From positions 124,001 to 188,000 of the forward strand of contig NZ_JAIFZS010000013.1 in assembly GCF_019710635.1 (NCBI RefSeq): a DNA stretch of 64,000 nt, in the 5' to 3' direction. Shown one piece after another: positions 57,477 to 64,000 of the stretch. The notes below the pieces were generated by a model. The model was not told where the DNA came from. It made no database searches and saw only the letters and a list, made by a program, of their open reading frames with translations. This DNA is from Mycolicibacterium xanthum. Its GTDB lineage: Bacteria; Actinomycetota; Actinomycetes; Mycobacteriales; Mycobacteriaceae. The position numbers and the translations under genes are program-made. The stretch's first letter is position 1; every line of letters starts with the position of its first letter.

Positions 57477-58409
57477 ATGGATGAGCCCGCCATCGATTCC
57501 GGTGGCGGGCTTGTTCATTTGTCCTCCTCGCGTGCGGGTGATCTTTTGTCCTCCTCGCGTGCGGGGGTTCGCCTGCGGCTCGACATCGCCTACGACGGCA
57601 CCGATTTCGCCGGTTGGGCCACCCAGGCGGGGCAGCGCACCGTCGCCGGCGTCATCGACGACGCGCTGTCGACCGTGTTCCGCCTACCGGTGCAGGTGCG
57701 CGCTGCCGGGCGTACCGACTCCGGTGTGCACGCCAGCGGCCAGGTGGCCCACGTCGACATCCCCGACGCCGCACTGCACCATGCCTACCCGCGGACCGTG
57801 CGGGCCGGCGAGGCCGAGTTCGCAGCGCTGGTGCGACGGCTGGGCCGGATGCTGGCCGAGGATGTCCGAATCGTCGGGATCGACCGCGCACCACCGGGTT
57901 TCGATGCGCGTTTCTCTGCGCTGCGCCGCCACTACGTCTATGCGCTGTCCACCGCGCCCTATGGGGTCGAACCCCGCGAGGCCCGGTTCGTGACCGCCTG
58001 GCCCCGTCGGCTCGACGTCGACGCGATGGCCGCAGCGGCTACCGGACTACTGGGGCTGCACGACTTCGCCGCCTTCTGTCGTCCGCGCGCGGGGGCGACC
58101 ACGATCCGCCAGCTGCAGCGCCTCGACGTGGTGGGCGACGGGGACCGGATCACCGTCCACGTCAGCGCCGACGCATTCTGCTGGAACATGGTGCGTTCCC
58201 TGGTCGGCGCGCTGCTCGCGGTCGGGGAGGGTCGCCGGGATCCCGACTGGTGTATTGCGCTGCTCACCGCGTCCAGGCGGTCCAGCGACTTCGCCGCCGC
58301 GCCCGCGCGGGGGTTGACGTTGGTCGGGGTGGACTACCCGCCGGATGCGGGATTGTCGGCGCGCAACGCCGTCACCCGCGATCTGCGCACCGCCGACGAG
58401 ATCGGCTGA
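57477..58409 (+). CDS. truA: tRNA pseudouridine(38-40) synthase TruA
   Basis: TruA isomerises U38-U40 in tRNA anticodon arms. The core begins [20 protein letters not shown] and contains the catalytic Asp in [36 protein letters not shown] and [20 protein letters not shown] are also conserved. Before the core lie [14 protein letters not shown] and two nine-residue repeats ([18 protein letters not shown]) from a 27-bp DNA duplication. The ATG at 57477 is given as start, but it precedes a terminator-like hairpin; in-frame TTG codons at 57519 and 57546 are alternatives. Confidence 0.9.
   Translation: MDEPAIDSGGGLVHLSSSRAGDLLSSSRAGVRLRLDIAYDGTDFAGWATQAGQRTVAGVIDDALSTVFRLPVQVRAAGRTDSGVHASGQVAHVDIPDAALHHAYPRTVRAGEAEFAALVRRLGRMLAEDVRIVGIDRAPPGFDARFSALRRHYVYALSTAPYGVEPREARFVTAWPRRLDVDAMAAAATGLLGLHDFAAFCRPRAGATTIRQLQRLDVVGDGDRITVHVSADAFCWNMVRSLVGALLAVGEGRRDPDWCIALLTASRRSSDFAAAPARGLTLVGVDYPPDAGLSARNAVTRDLRTADEIG
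57484..57520 (+). terminator. Terminator-like hairpin after rplQ
   Basis: AGCCCGCCA (57484-57492) and TGGCGGGCT (57503-57511) form a perfect nine-base stem with a ten-base loop, followed by TGTTCATTT. It lies 18 bases after the rplQ stop. If truA starts at 57477 the hairpin is inside its coding region and would attenuate rather than end transcription. Confidence 0.6.
57519..57565 (+). repeat. 27-bp tandem duplication at the truA 5' end
   Basis: TTGTCCTCCTCGCGTGCGGG occurs at 57519-57538 and again, unchanged, at 57546-57565, a period of 27 bases. In the truA frame each copy reads LSSSRAG. The conserved enzyme starts just after the second copy. Confidence 0.88.
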
Positions 58410-58557
58410 TACCGGGCGCGGTGGCCGGTGTGGCTGAAACGGCACAGCCAGGTCCGACAATTCCGGGCCCCCCGACTCAGCACGCACATCTCTGCAGTCC
58501 AAACCCGAACAACGCCAAGTCAACCCGCTGCGACACCGGGCGGAGGGCCGAGACGGG

Positions 58558-59253
58558 TCAGAGCCGGCCCGCGATGAAGTCGGCGGCCTGGTTGACCATC
58601 CCGGCGCCGATGTACGCGGGTGCCAGGTGGGCGGGCCAGTAGTCCTGCCAGTTCTCCGGCGCGGTGGGATTGCAGATCGGGTCGTCCCCGTGGCACAGCT
58701 CGATGATCCGGTCGCGGATCGCCGGGTTGGTGAACGACGCGATCGGTCCGACCCACTGGCTCCCGTTGCCGAACAGCGCGACTGCGGCGATGTGCTGGTC
58801 GGCACCGGTGGGCAGCGGGTTCTTGAAGCCGAAGGCCGCGATCGGCACGGCGAGCACCACGTCGGTGACGGCCGCACCCAGCGAGTAGCCGCCCAGGACC
58901 AGCCGGGTGTCGGGGCAGTTGCCGACCATGTACTTGATCCGGTTGCTCATGTCGTTGGCGCCCTGGTCGACCTCGATATCGGCGGGATAGTTCACCGCGT
59001 ACAGCGCGACGTTCTTGCCGGTCCGCTGCCGGACCGCGCTGACCAGCGCGTTGCCTATCTGTCCCGCGCCTGCGGGTTCGACGCGCCCGCGCGCGAAGAT
59101 CAACTCCACCTCGGGACACGCCGCCGACGCCGTCGGCAGCAGGGCCTGCGCACCGTGCGGCAGCAGCGCGGGGGCCAGGGCGGCGGCCAGCGCGAGCAGC
59201 AGCGCCCCCGCCATCGCCAGTGGCCGGTGCCGCCGGCCGCGCTCAGCGCTCAC
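58558..59253 (-). CDS. Cutinase-family secreted serine esterase (Culp-like), copy A
   Basis: The 231-residue protein has a signal peptide (MAGALLLALAAALAPALLPH region) and a cutinase domain: CPEVELIFARGRVEPAG, nucleophile motif VLGGYSLGAAVTDV, Asp in ELCHGDDPICNP and a late His in DYWPAHLAPAYI. Mycobacterial cutinase-like proteins hydrolyse lipid esters at the cell surface. This copy has HGDDPIC where the others have DGDP or AGDP, and lacks the usual AHTNY. It is convergent with truA. GTG start. Confidence 0.87.
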   Translation of the reverse strand: MSAERGRRHRPLAMAGALLLALAAALAPALLPHGAQALLPTASAACPEVELIFARGRVEPAGAGQIGNALVSAVRQRTGKNVALYAVNYPADIEVDQGANDMSNRIKYMVGNCPDTRLVLGGYSLGAAVTDVVLAVPIAAFGFKNPLPTGADQHIAAVALFGNGSQWVGPIASFTNPAIRDRIIELCHGDDPICNPTAPENWQDYWPAHLAPAYIGAGMVNQAADFIAGRL

Positions 59254-59330
59254 CCAGCCGATACTAACGGCGCAGGCGAAAGCGGGCAGCTACTCGGACC
59301 GTTCCGGCTGCGAGGCCGGCGGGCAGCCGA

Positions 59331-59996
59331 TCAGACCCGTCCGGCCGCGAAGCCGGCGGCCTGGCCGATGAACGGAGACGATTCGTAGTTCGTATGGGCG
59401 AACGGGTTCCGGCCGTCCGAGCAGATCGGGTCGCCGTCGGCGCACAGGTCGATCGCCTTGCCGGCGAACGCGCCCCGCCCCGACACCGGGTTGCCGAACT
59501 TCGTCGCCGGGTTGCCGAACACCGCGACGGCGGCGATGTTGCCGTTGAGGCCCGCGGCCAGCGGGGGAGCCGAGCCGATATCGCCGATCTTGTTGCCCAG
59601 CGGCGGTACCCCGGCCAGCATGTCGACCACGGCCGCGCCCTGGGAATAGCCGCCGAGCACGATGCGGGTGCCCGGGCACTGCTGAGCCATCATCGCGATG
59701 TGGCCGGCGGCGTCGTCTGCGCCGCTGGCGGCGTTGAGGAAGTCGTAGCTCGCCGGGTAGTTGACGCCGTAGGTCCCGACGGACAGTCCACCGAGGTGCG
59801 AGCGCAGCGCATCGGCCAGCGCCAGCCCGACCCGCCCGACGCCGGCCGGCTCACTGGTCCCACGGGCGAACACCACCTCGACGTCGGGGCATCCCTGCGC
59901 GGCGGCGGTCGGAAACGGGGCGACGAGGGCAGCCACCGGGACGGCCGCGGCGGCGAGAGCCACCGTGATCCGGCGGCAGAGTCGATCAAAAGGCAC
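59331..59996 (-). CDS. Cutinase-family secreted serine esterase (Culp-like), copy B
   Basis: The 221-residue protein has a signal peptide (about 1-33, ITVALAAAAVPVAALVAPFP), CPDVEVVFARGTSEPAGVGR, the nucleophile block VLGGYSQGAAVVDML and the Asp/His pair in LCADGDPICSDGRNPFAHTN, all hallmarks of active cutinases, including two disulfide-forming Cys pairs. It is one of three tandem copies. In M. tuberculosis two cutinase genes (cut3, cut4) lie between ESX-4 eccB4 and truA, the same place. GTG start. Confidence 0.9.
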   Translation of the reverse strand: MPFDRLCRRITVALAAAAVPVAALVAPFPTAAAQGCPDVEVVFARGTSEPAGVGRVGLALADALRSHLGGLSVGTYGVNYPASYDFLNAASGADDAAGHIAMMAQQCPGTRIVLGGYSQGAAVVDMLAGVPPLGNKIGDIGSAPPLAAGLNGNIAAVAVFGNPATKFGNPVSGRGAFAGKAIDLCADGDPICSDGRNPFAHTNYESSPFIGQAAGFAAGRV

Positions 59997-60020
59997 AAGA
60001 CACCGTAGCGCACAGCCTTC

Positions 60021-60695
60021 TCATAGGAGACCGGCAACGAATCCTGCGGCCTGGTTCGCCAGGCCGGACGGGACGTAGTTGCTGTGGGCCGGGATATCGT
60101 CCCCGTCCGAGCACACCGGGTCCCCGGCGGTGCACAGGTCGATGGCCCGTGAACCCCAGACCGAGCTGGCGGTCAGCGGCACCCCCAGCTTGGTGGTCGG
60201 GTTGCCGAACACGGCGATCGCGGAGACGAAATCGGGGGCGTTCGGCGGCAGCGGGTTGTTGAACCCGACCGCCGGGAACGGCACCGCGGAGACGATGTCG
60301 ATCACCGCGGCGCCCTGGGAGAAGCCGCCGAGCACCAGTCGGGTGTCCGGGCAGTTGGCCATCATGTACTGGACGCGCGCGCTGGCGTCGTTGGCGCCAC
60401 CCGCGGCGGCCAGGAAGTCGAAGCTGGCCGGATAGTTGACCGCGTACGCGCCGACCGAGCGCCCGCCGACCTTGCCGCGCAGCGAGTTGACGAACGCGTC
60501 GCCGACCCGGCCGAGACCGGGGGTGTCGTCGGTGCCGCGGGCGAAGATGACCTCGATGTCCGGGCAGCCCTGGGCCTGCGCGACCGGGGCGGCGGGGCCG
60601 GTGAGCACGGTGGCGGCGGCGAAGATCGCCGCCGCCACCGTGGACAGCATCCGGGGGATCAGGCGTACCGGGCGGGATTCAAGATCGCGCGTCAC
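60021..60695 (-). CDS. Cutinase-family secreted serine esterase (Culp-like), copy C
   Basis: The 224-residue protein has a signal peptide (MLSTVAAAIFAAATVLTGPA region), CPDIEVIFARGTDDTPGLGR, the nucleophile block VLGGFSQGAAVIDIV and the Asp/His text LCTAGDPVCSDGDDIPAHSN. It is closest in layout to copy B, with 24 bases between the genes, which suggests a duplication. Its start codon is GTG, with upstream GCGTGACGC rather than a strong ribosome-binding site. Confidence 0.9.
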   Translation of the reverse strand: MTRDLESRPVRLIPRMLSTVAAAIFAAATVLTGPAAPVAQAQGCPDIEVIFARGTDDTPGLGRVGDAFVNSLRGKVGGRSVGAYAVNYPASFDFLAAAGGANDASARVQYMMANCPDTRLVLGGFSQGAAVIDIVSAVPFPAVGFNNPLPPNAPDFVSAIAVFGNPTTKLGVPLTASSVWGSRAIDLCTAGDPVCSDGDDIPAHSNYVPSGLANQAAGFVAGLL

Positions 60696-60732
60696 GCCGT
60701 CGATGGTAGCCAGCCGGCCTGCCGGTCGCCCG

Positions 60733-61785
60733 TTATCGGGACAGCTCGGCGATCGGGACGTCCGGCCAGGAGACCGGCGCCTGCCCGCCGTGTTCCTCGC
60801 TGCGGTCGCCCTGACGGGCCAACGCGAGCCCCACCAGCACGATCGCGCCGCCGACGGCCTGGGCGGCGGTCATCGCCTCACCGAGCAGGATCCAGGCGGC
60901 CAGGACGGCGAACATCACCTCGGACAGGCCGACGAGCGATGCGAACCGCGGCCGCAGCTTGGCGACTCCGACGATGCCGAGCGTGTAGGCGATGGCCGTG
61001 GGGAACAGGGCCAGCGCGATGACCGGCACGATCCACGAGGTCGTCATCCCGGCCACCACGGTGTCGTGGGTGGTGAAGGTCAGCGGCATCAGCCCGGTCA
61101 TGCCCAGGGCGGCCACTCCGGCGGCGCCGACGACCAGGCCGCCCGCGGCCAGGGTGATCGGGTGCAGCGGCGCCGCACCGTCCTCGCCGTGTGTGGTCGA
61201 GGTGTCCGACCAGAGGAAGTAACACGCCGCACACACCGCCGCGGCCAGGCCCCAGCCGACGCCGACCAGGTTGATGTTCGTGGCCGCCAGGCCGTGCGGG
61301 CCGACGACGCCGAGCACCAGCATGATGCCCGCGACCGCAAGCGCGACCCCGCCGAGCGTCAGGTTGGTGGGCCGCCGGCGGGTCGTCGCCCACAGCCAGC
61401 CCACCACCAGGATCGGGGCGGTGTACTCGAGCAGCAGCGCGACGCCGACCGACAGATGCGCGACGGCGTTGTAGTAGAACAGCTGGGCGCCGGCGATCGG
61501 CACCAGGCCGTAGAGCACCACCGTCTTGGCGTGTGCGCGCGCCTCGGCGAGCCAGCCGGGCCGTGCGATCGAGGCGAACAGGGCCATCGCCACCGCGCCG
61601 CCCGCCAGCCGGGCGGTGACCGCTGCGGTCGGGCTCCACCCGGCCTCCATCAGGGCCTTTGCGAACGGTCCGGACGAACCGAAGGCGAACGCCGAGCCGA
61701 TCGCGAAGAGTAGACCCAGCTTGAACTGCTGCGACGGCTCGACCCTGGCCCGCAGGGTCGGGGTATGCGTGTTCCTGGTAACCAT
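60733..61785 (-). CDS. EamA/DMT-family transporter
   Basis: The 350-residue protein has ten hydrophobic segments in two EamA halves (KLGLLFAIGSAFAFGSSGPF at the start of the first, WGLAAAVCAACYFLWSDTST at the start of the second). Members export amino acids, metabolites or drugs; the substrate is unknown. GGAGGTGG four bases before the ATG at 61785 fixes the start; a frame 29 codons longer crosses into the spacer. It is divergent from a CGNR zinc-finger regulator, which probably controls it. Confidence 0.88.
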   Translation of the reverse strand: MVTRNTHTPTLRARVEPSQQFKLGLLFAIGSAFAFGSSGPFAKALMEAGWSPTAAVTARLAGGAVAMALFASIARPGWLAEARAHAKTVVLYGLVPIAGAQLFYYNAVAHLSVGVALLLEYTAPILVVGWLWATTRRRPTNLTLGGVALAVAGIMLVLGVVGPHGLAATNINLVGVGWGLAAAVCAACYFLWSDTSTTHGEDGAAPLHPITLAAGGLVVGAAGVAALGMTGLMPLTFTTHDTVVAGMTTSWIVPVIALALFPTAIAYTLGIVGVAKLRPRFASLVGLSEVMFAVLAAWILLGEAMTAAQAVGGAIVLVGLALARQGDRSEEHGGQAPVSWPDVPIAELSR

Positions 61786-61843
61786 GGGTCCACCTCCAGC
61801 CGGTCGGGTTGACGTGTCGTTGTAAGGAGTAAAATGTCTGTTG

Positions 61844-61900
61844 GTCATGACACTAGCCGGAGAGGGGGTCATGAGTCAAATGCTTTTCAGTCATGACACT
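61844..61900. promoter_or_regulatory. Paired GTCATGACACT sites in the EamA/CGNR divergent region
   Basis: GTCATGACACT occurs at 61844-61854 and 61890-61900, 46 bases apart in the same orientation; each contains the palindrome GTCATGAC. The first is upstream of the CGNR ATG and the second lies ten codons or so into the gene. TTGACG (61809-61814) and TAAAAT (61830-61835), 15 bases apart, could be the CGNR promoter. Binding by the CGNR protein itself is a reasonable guess. Confidence 0.5.
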
Positions 61901-62431
61901 GAGCTCACGTTGCGCGCCGCGAGTGTCCTGATCAACAGCAACCGGGTCGACGGCGAGCAGCTCGGTGACCTCGCTGCGCTCGACGAGTACCTGGACCACT
62001 TCGGCTGGACCGGGCGACGGGACCACGACGCGGCCGAGCTGGCCGGCGTGCACCAGCTGCGGGAGCGGCTGGGCCGGATCTGGGAGGCCGCCGAGGACGA
62101 GCCCCGAGCGGTCGGACAGGTCAACGCGCTGCTGAGCGACATGCGTGCCTCGCCGTGGCTGACCCGCCACCCGGAGATGCCGGAATGGCACCTGCACCTC
62201 GCCTCGATCCACGACCCGCTGTGGCAGCGGATGGGGGCCGAGATGGCGATGGCCTTGGCCGACCTGATCCGCGCCGGCGAGCTGCGCCGGCTCAAGATCT
62301 GCGCGGCCCCCGACTGCGACGCGGTGCTGGTCGACCTGTCCCGCAACCGCTCCGGCAAGTTCTGTGACACCGGCAACTGCGCCAACCGCCAGCACGTCGC
62401 GGCCTACCGGGAGCGCCGCTCGAACAAGTGA
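61871..62431 (+). CDS. CGNR zinc-finger (ABATE-domain) transcriptional regulator
   Basis: The 186-residue protein has an N-terminal ABATE-like helical domain (TELTLRAASVLINSNRVDGE, then LDEYLDHFGW) thought to sense ligands, and a C-terminal CGNR zinc finger with C144, C149, C165 and C170 in LKICAAPDCDAV and KFCDTGNCANRQHVAAYRER. The name-giving CGNR reads CANR here. The ATG at 61871 follows GGAGAGGGGG. It is divergent from an EamA transporter, the usual partner of such regulators. Confidence 0.88.
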   Translation: MSQMLFSHDTELTLRAASVLINSNRVDGEQLGDLAALDEYLDHFGWTGRRDHDAAELAGVHQLRERLGRIWEAAEDEPRAVGQVNALLSDMRASPWLTRHPEMPEWHLHLASIHDPLWQRMGAEMAMALADLIRAGELRRLKICAAPDCDAVLVDLSRNRSGKFCDTGNCANRQHVAAYRERRSNK

Positions 62432-62474
62432 TCCGGCCCCTGCCCACCCGCCGTTAGGCTGGCCCGGGGGAGTG

Positions 62475-63818
62475 ATGGCTGGGTATCCGACGACGCGCCT
62501 GCAGGTCAGCGGGCACCGTTTTCTGGCGCGCCGCATGGCGCACGCGTTGGTCCGCGGCGACGCCCGCATGCTCGACGATCCACTGCGGGCACAGTCGATC
62601 TCGCTGGCCACCGGTGCGGTGCTCGCGGTGCTGGCCGTGGCGGTGTGCGCCGGCCTGGCGCTGCTTCGCCCGGCCGGTGAACTCGGTGACGATCCCGTGC
62701 TGCTGGTCGGCGAGACCGGTGCCATGTTCGTCAGGATCGAAGGCACCCTGCATCCCGTTCCCAACCTCGCCTCCGCGCGACTGATCACCGGTGCACCGGT
62801 ACAGCCGCGCATCGTCAGCGGCGAGGCCGTCGCCCGCGCGGACCGCGGTCCCGGCGTGGGCATACCCGGCGCGCCCGGGCAGCTCGGGGCCCCGCTCGGC
62901 CTGGCCGATGCGCAGTGGACGGTCTGCGACGACGTCCGGTCCGGCACCGCGGTCATCGCCGGTGCACCCCGACCGGGCGTCGTGGGCCCCGGGGACGCGC
63001 TGCTGGTCACCCCGCTCGGCGCCAGCCCGGCCACCACCTACCTGCTCTACGACGGGTGGCGGGCCCGGGTGGATCTGCGGCACGCGGCCGTCGTGCGCGC
63101 CCTTCGCCTGGACGGGGTGACGCCGCGACCGGTGTCGCCGGCGCTGTTGACCGCCATCCCGGAGGTGCCGCCGATCGTCGCGCCCCTGCTGCCCGCGGAC
63201 GCCACCGTGGTGGCCGTACCGCGGGCCGGCGGCGAGGACTACTTCCTGGTCTTCGCCGACGGTGTGCAGCGCATCGGCGAGGTGGTCGCCGACCTGATCC
63301 GCTTCACCGACTCCCGGATCGGCGAGGTGCCGCGGGTGGCCCCCGACGACATCGGTTCCCGGCCCGTGGTGGACCACCTGCCGGTGCAGACCTACCCCCG
63401 CCGCGGCGGGGTGGGGACGGCTCCGGTGGTGTGCGCGCGCTGGCGTCCGGACGATGGCGGCACCGTGGCGGACACCGAGATCCTCACCGGCACGAGGATG
63501 CCGACGGTGGCCACACCGGTGCGGCTGGCGCAGGCCGACGAGCTCGGCCCCGCGATCGATCTGGTGTCGGTACCGGCGGGGCGCAGCGTGTTCGTCCGTT
63601 CGGTGGGCCTCACCGGCGGCGGGCGCAGCGCGGGGTCGCTGTTCCTGGTGACCGACTCGGGCGTGCGGTTCGGTGTCCGCAACGACGACGCGGCGGCCGC
63701 GCTGGGCCTGCCGGGCCCCGCGACGCTCGCGCCGTGGCCGGTGCTGGACACGCTGCCGGCCGGACCCGAGCTCAGCCGCGACGCGGCCTCAGTCCTGCGG
63801 GATGCCCTCTCGCCGTAG
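62475..63818 (+). CDS. eccB4: Type VII secretion core component EccB, ESX-4 type
   Basis: EccB is a single-pass inner-membrane protein of the ESX core complex with a large periplasmic domain. The 447-residue protein has the cytoplasmic start TTRLQVSGHRFLARRMAHAL, one membrane helix (about 42-64, ISLATGAVLAVLAVAVCAGL) and the periplasmic repeats. It is shorter than EccB1-EccB5 of about 480-540 residues. Cutinase genes upstream and a convergent mycosin gene match the ESX-4 locus (Rv3450c) in M. tuberculosis. GTG 62472 is an alternative start. Confidence 0.9.
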   Translation: MAGYPTTRLQVSGHRFLARRMAHALVRGDARMLDDPLRAQSISLATGAVLAVLAVAVCAGLALLRPAGELGDDPVLLVGETGAMFVRIEGTLHPVPNLASARLITGAPVQPRIVSGEAVARADRGPGVGIPGAPGQLGAPLGLADAQWTVCDDVRSGTAVIAGAPRPGVVGPGDALLVTPLGASPATTYLLYDGWRARVDLRHAAVVRALRLDGVTPRPVSPALLTAIPEVPPIVAPLLPADATVVAVPRAGGEDYFLVFADGVQRIGEVVADLIRFTDSRIGEVPRVAPDDIGSRPVVDHLPVQTYPRRGGVGTAPVVCARWRPDDGGTVADTEILTGTRMPTVATPVRLAQADELGPAIDLVSVPAGRSVFVRSVGLTGGGRSAGSLFLVTDSGVRFGVRNDDAAAALGLPGPATLAPWPVLDTLPAGPELSRDAASVLRDALSP

Positions 63819-64000
63819 CCGACGCGACGAGATCAGCGCGACGACAGCGGTCAGCGCAAGGCAGCCAGCCGCCCACCGCAGCGCCGTCCGATCCGCGGTG
63901 GCGGCGTCCGCCGGGGCGGCGGTCGGGACATCCGGGGGTCGCCGCGGCGCCGGCTGCGGGCGAACCGCATCACCGCTGAGCGCCGCGACCGGATCCACCT
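63789..64000 (-). CDS. mycP4: Mycosin (MycP4-type subtilisin-like protease), C-terminal end (partial)
   Basis: The last 70 or so residues of a protein entering from the right edge. DPVAALSGDAV is typical of the end of the mycosin protease domain; a Pro-rich linker (RPQPAPRRPPDVPTAAPADA) leads to one membrane helix (LRWAAGCLALTAVVALI) and a short basic cytoplasmic tail. This is the C-terminal anchor of mycosins. The gene overlaps the convergent eccB4 end by 30 bases, as in ESX-4 loci. The catalytic triad is outside the window. Confidence 0.82.
   Translation of the reverse strand, partial: VDPVAALSGDAVRPQPAPRRPPDVPTAAPADAATADRTALRWAAGCLALTAVVALISSRRLRREGIPQD

Overview
The window is high-GC actinobacterial chromosome. 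Gene content and order point to a rapidly growing Mycobacterium (Mycolicibacterium type). Diagnostic features are sppA after rplO, clustered SAM methyltransferases before secY, secY-adk-map-sigL-rslA-marR, the mmsA-fadE9-mmsB valine block, a short rhamnose pair rmlB-rmlC, infA-rpmJ-rpsM-rpsK-rpsD-rpoA-rplQ-truA, cutinase-like genes, and the eccB4/mycP4 end of an ESX-4 locus. Both halves of the large ribosomal protein cluster lie here within 50 kb. From memory, they are far apart in M. tuberculosis.

Layout. 1-4.2 kb: end of the spc operon (L14, L24, L5, S14, S8, L6, L18, S5, L30, L15) with a terminator. 4.2-7.2 kb: a DUF732 secreted protein, SppA and a VapBC-type pair with a leaderless-looking promoter. 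7.2-9.9 kb: three tandem methyltransferases on the minus strand. 10.2-14.8 kb: secY-adk-map, then sigL-rslA behind a recognisable SigL promoter, then marR. 14.8-22.9 kb: a NarL-type two-component pair, a degenerate HAD protein, valine catabolism genes, a small membrane protein and a TetR regulator, with two intergenic tandem repeats. 23.4-29.3 kb: a repeat-tailed secreted protein, rmlC/rmlB, a lipoprotein, and an open frame joining a histidine kinase to a luciferase-like oxidoreductase.

29.3-53.4 kb looks like an accessory redox and hypoxia island between the rml/LLM block and infA. It carries: (a) a receiver-glutaredoxin-like-flavoprotein fusion beside a cNMP-binding-domain kinase; (b) five DosR-like boxes, several at the same distance from a -10 and start codon, serving universal stress proteins, a ZIP transporter, a CtpF-like P-type ATPase, a SulP transporter and an acetyl-CoA operon (acyl-CoA synthetase, E1 alpha, E1 beta, E2, carrier protein); (c) a CsoR-family repressor without the copper-ligand His, with TauE/SafE, rhodanese, thioredoxin, a 54-residue Cys-rich protein and a peroxiredoxin. 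The genes in (c) are tied together by palindromes of the type ATACCCC-GGGGTAT. I read (c) as a CstR-type reactive-sulfur response.

53.5-58.4 kb: the rpoA operon and truA. 58.5-64 kb: three cutinase-like secreted hydrolases, an EamA exporter divergent from a CGNR zinc-finger regulator, eccB4, and the end of mycP4 running off the window. No tRNA, rRNA, IS element, prophage or CRISPR array was recognised. All assignments come from reading the sequence and remembered family knowledge; no database search was made.
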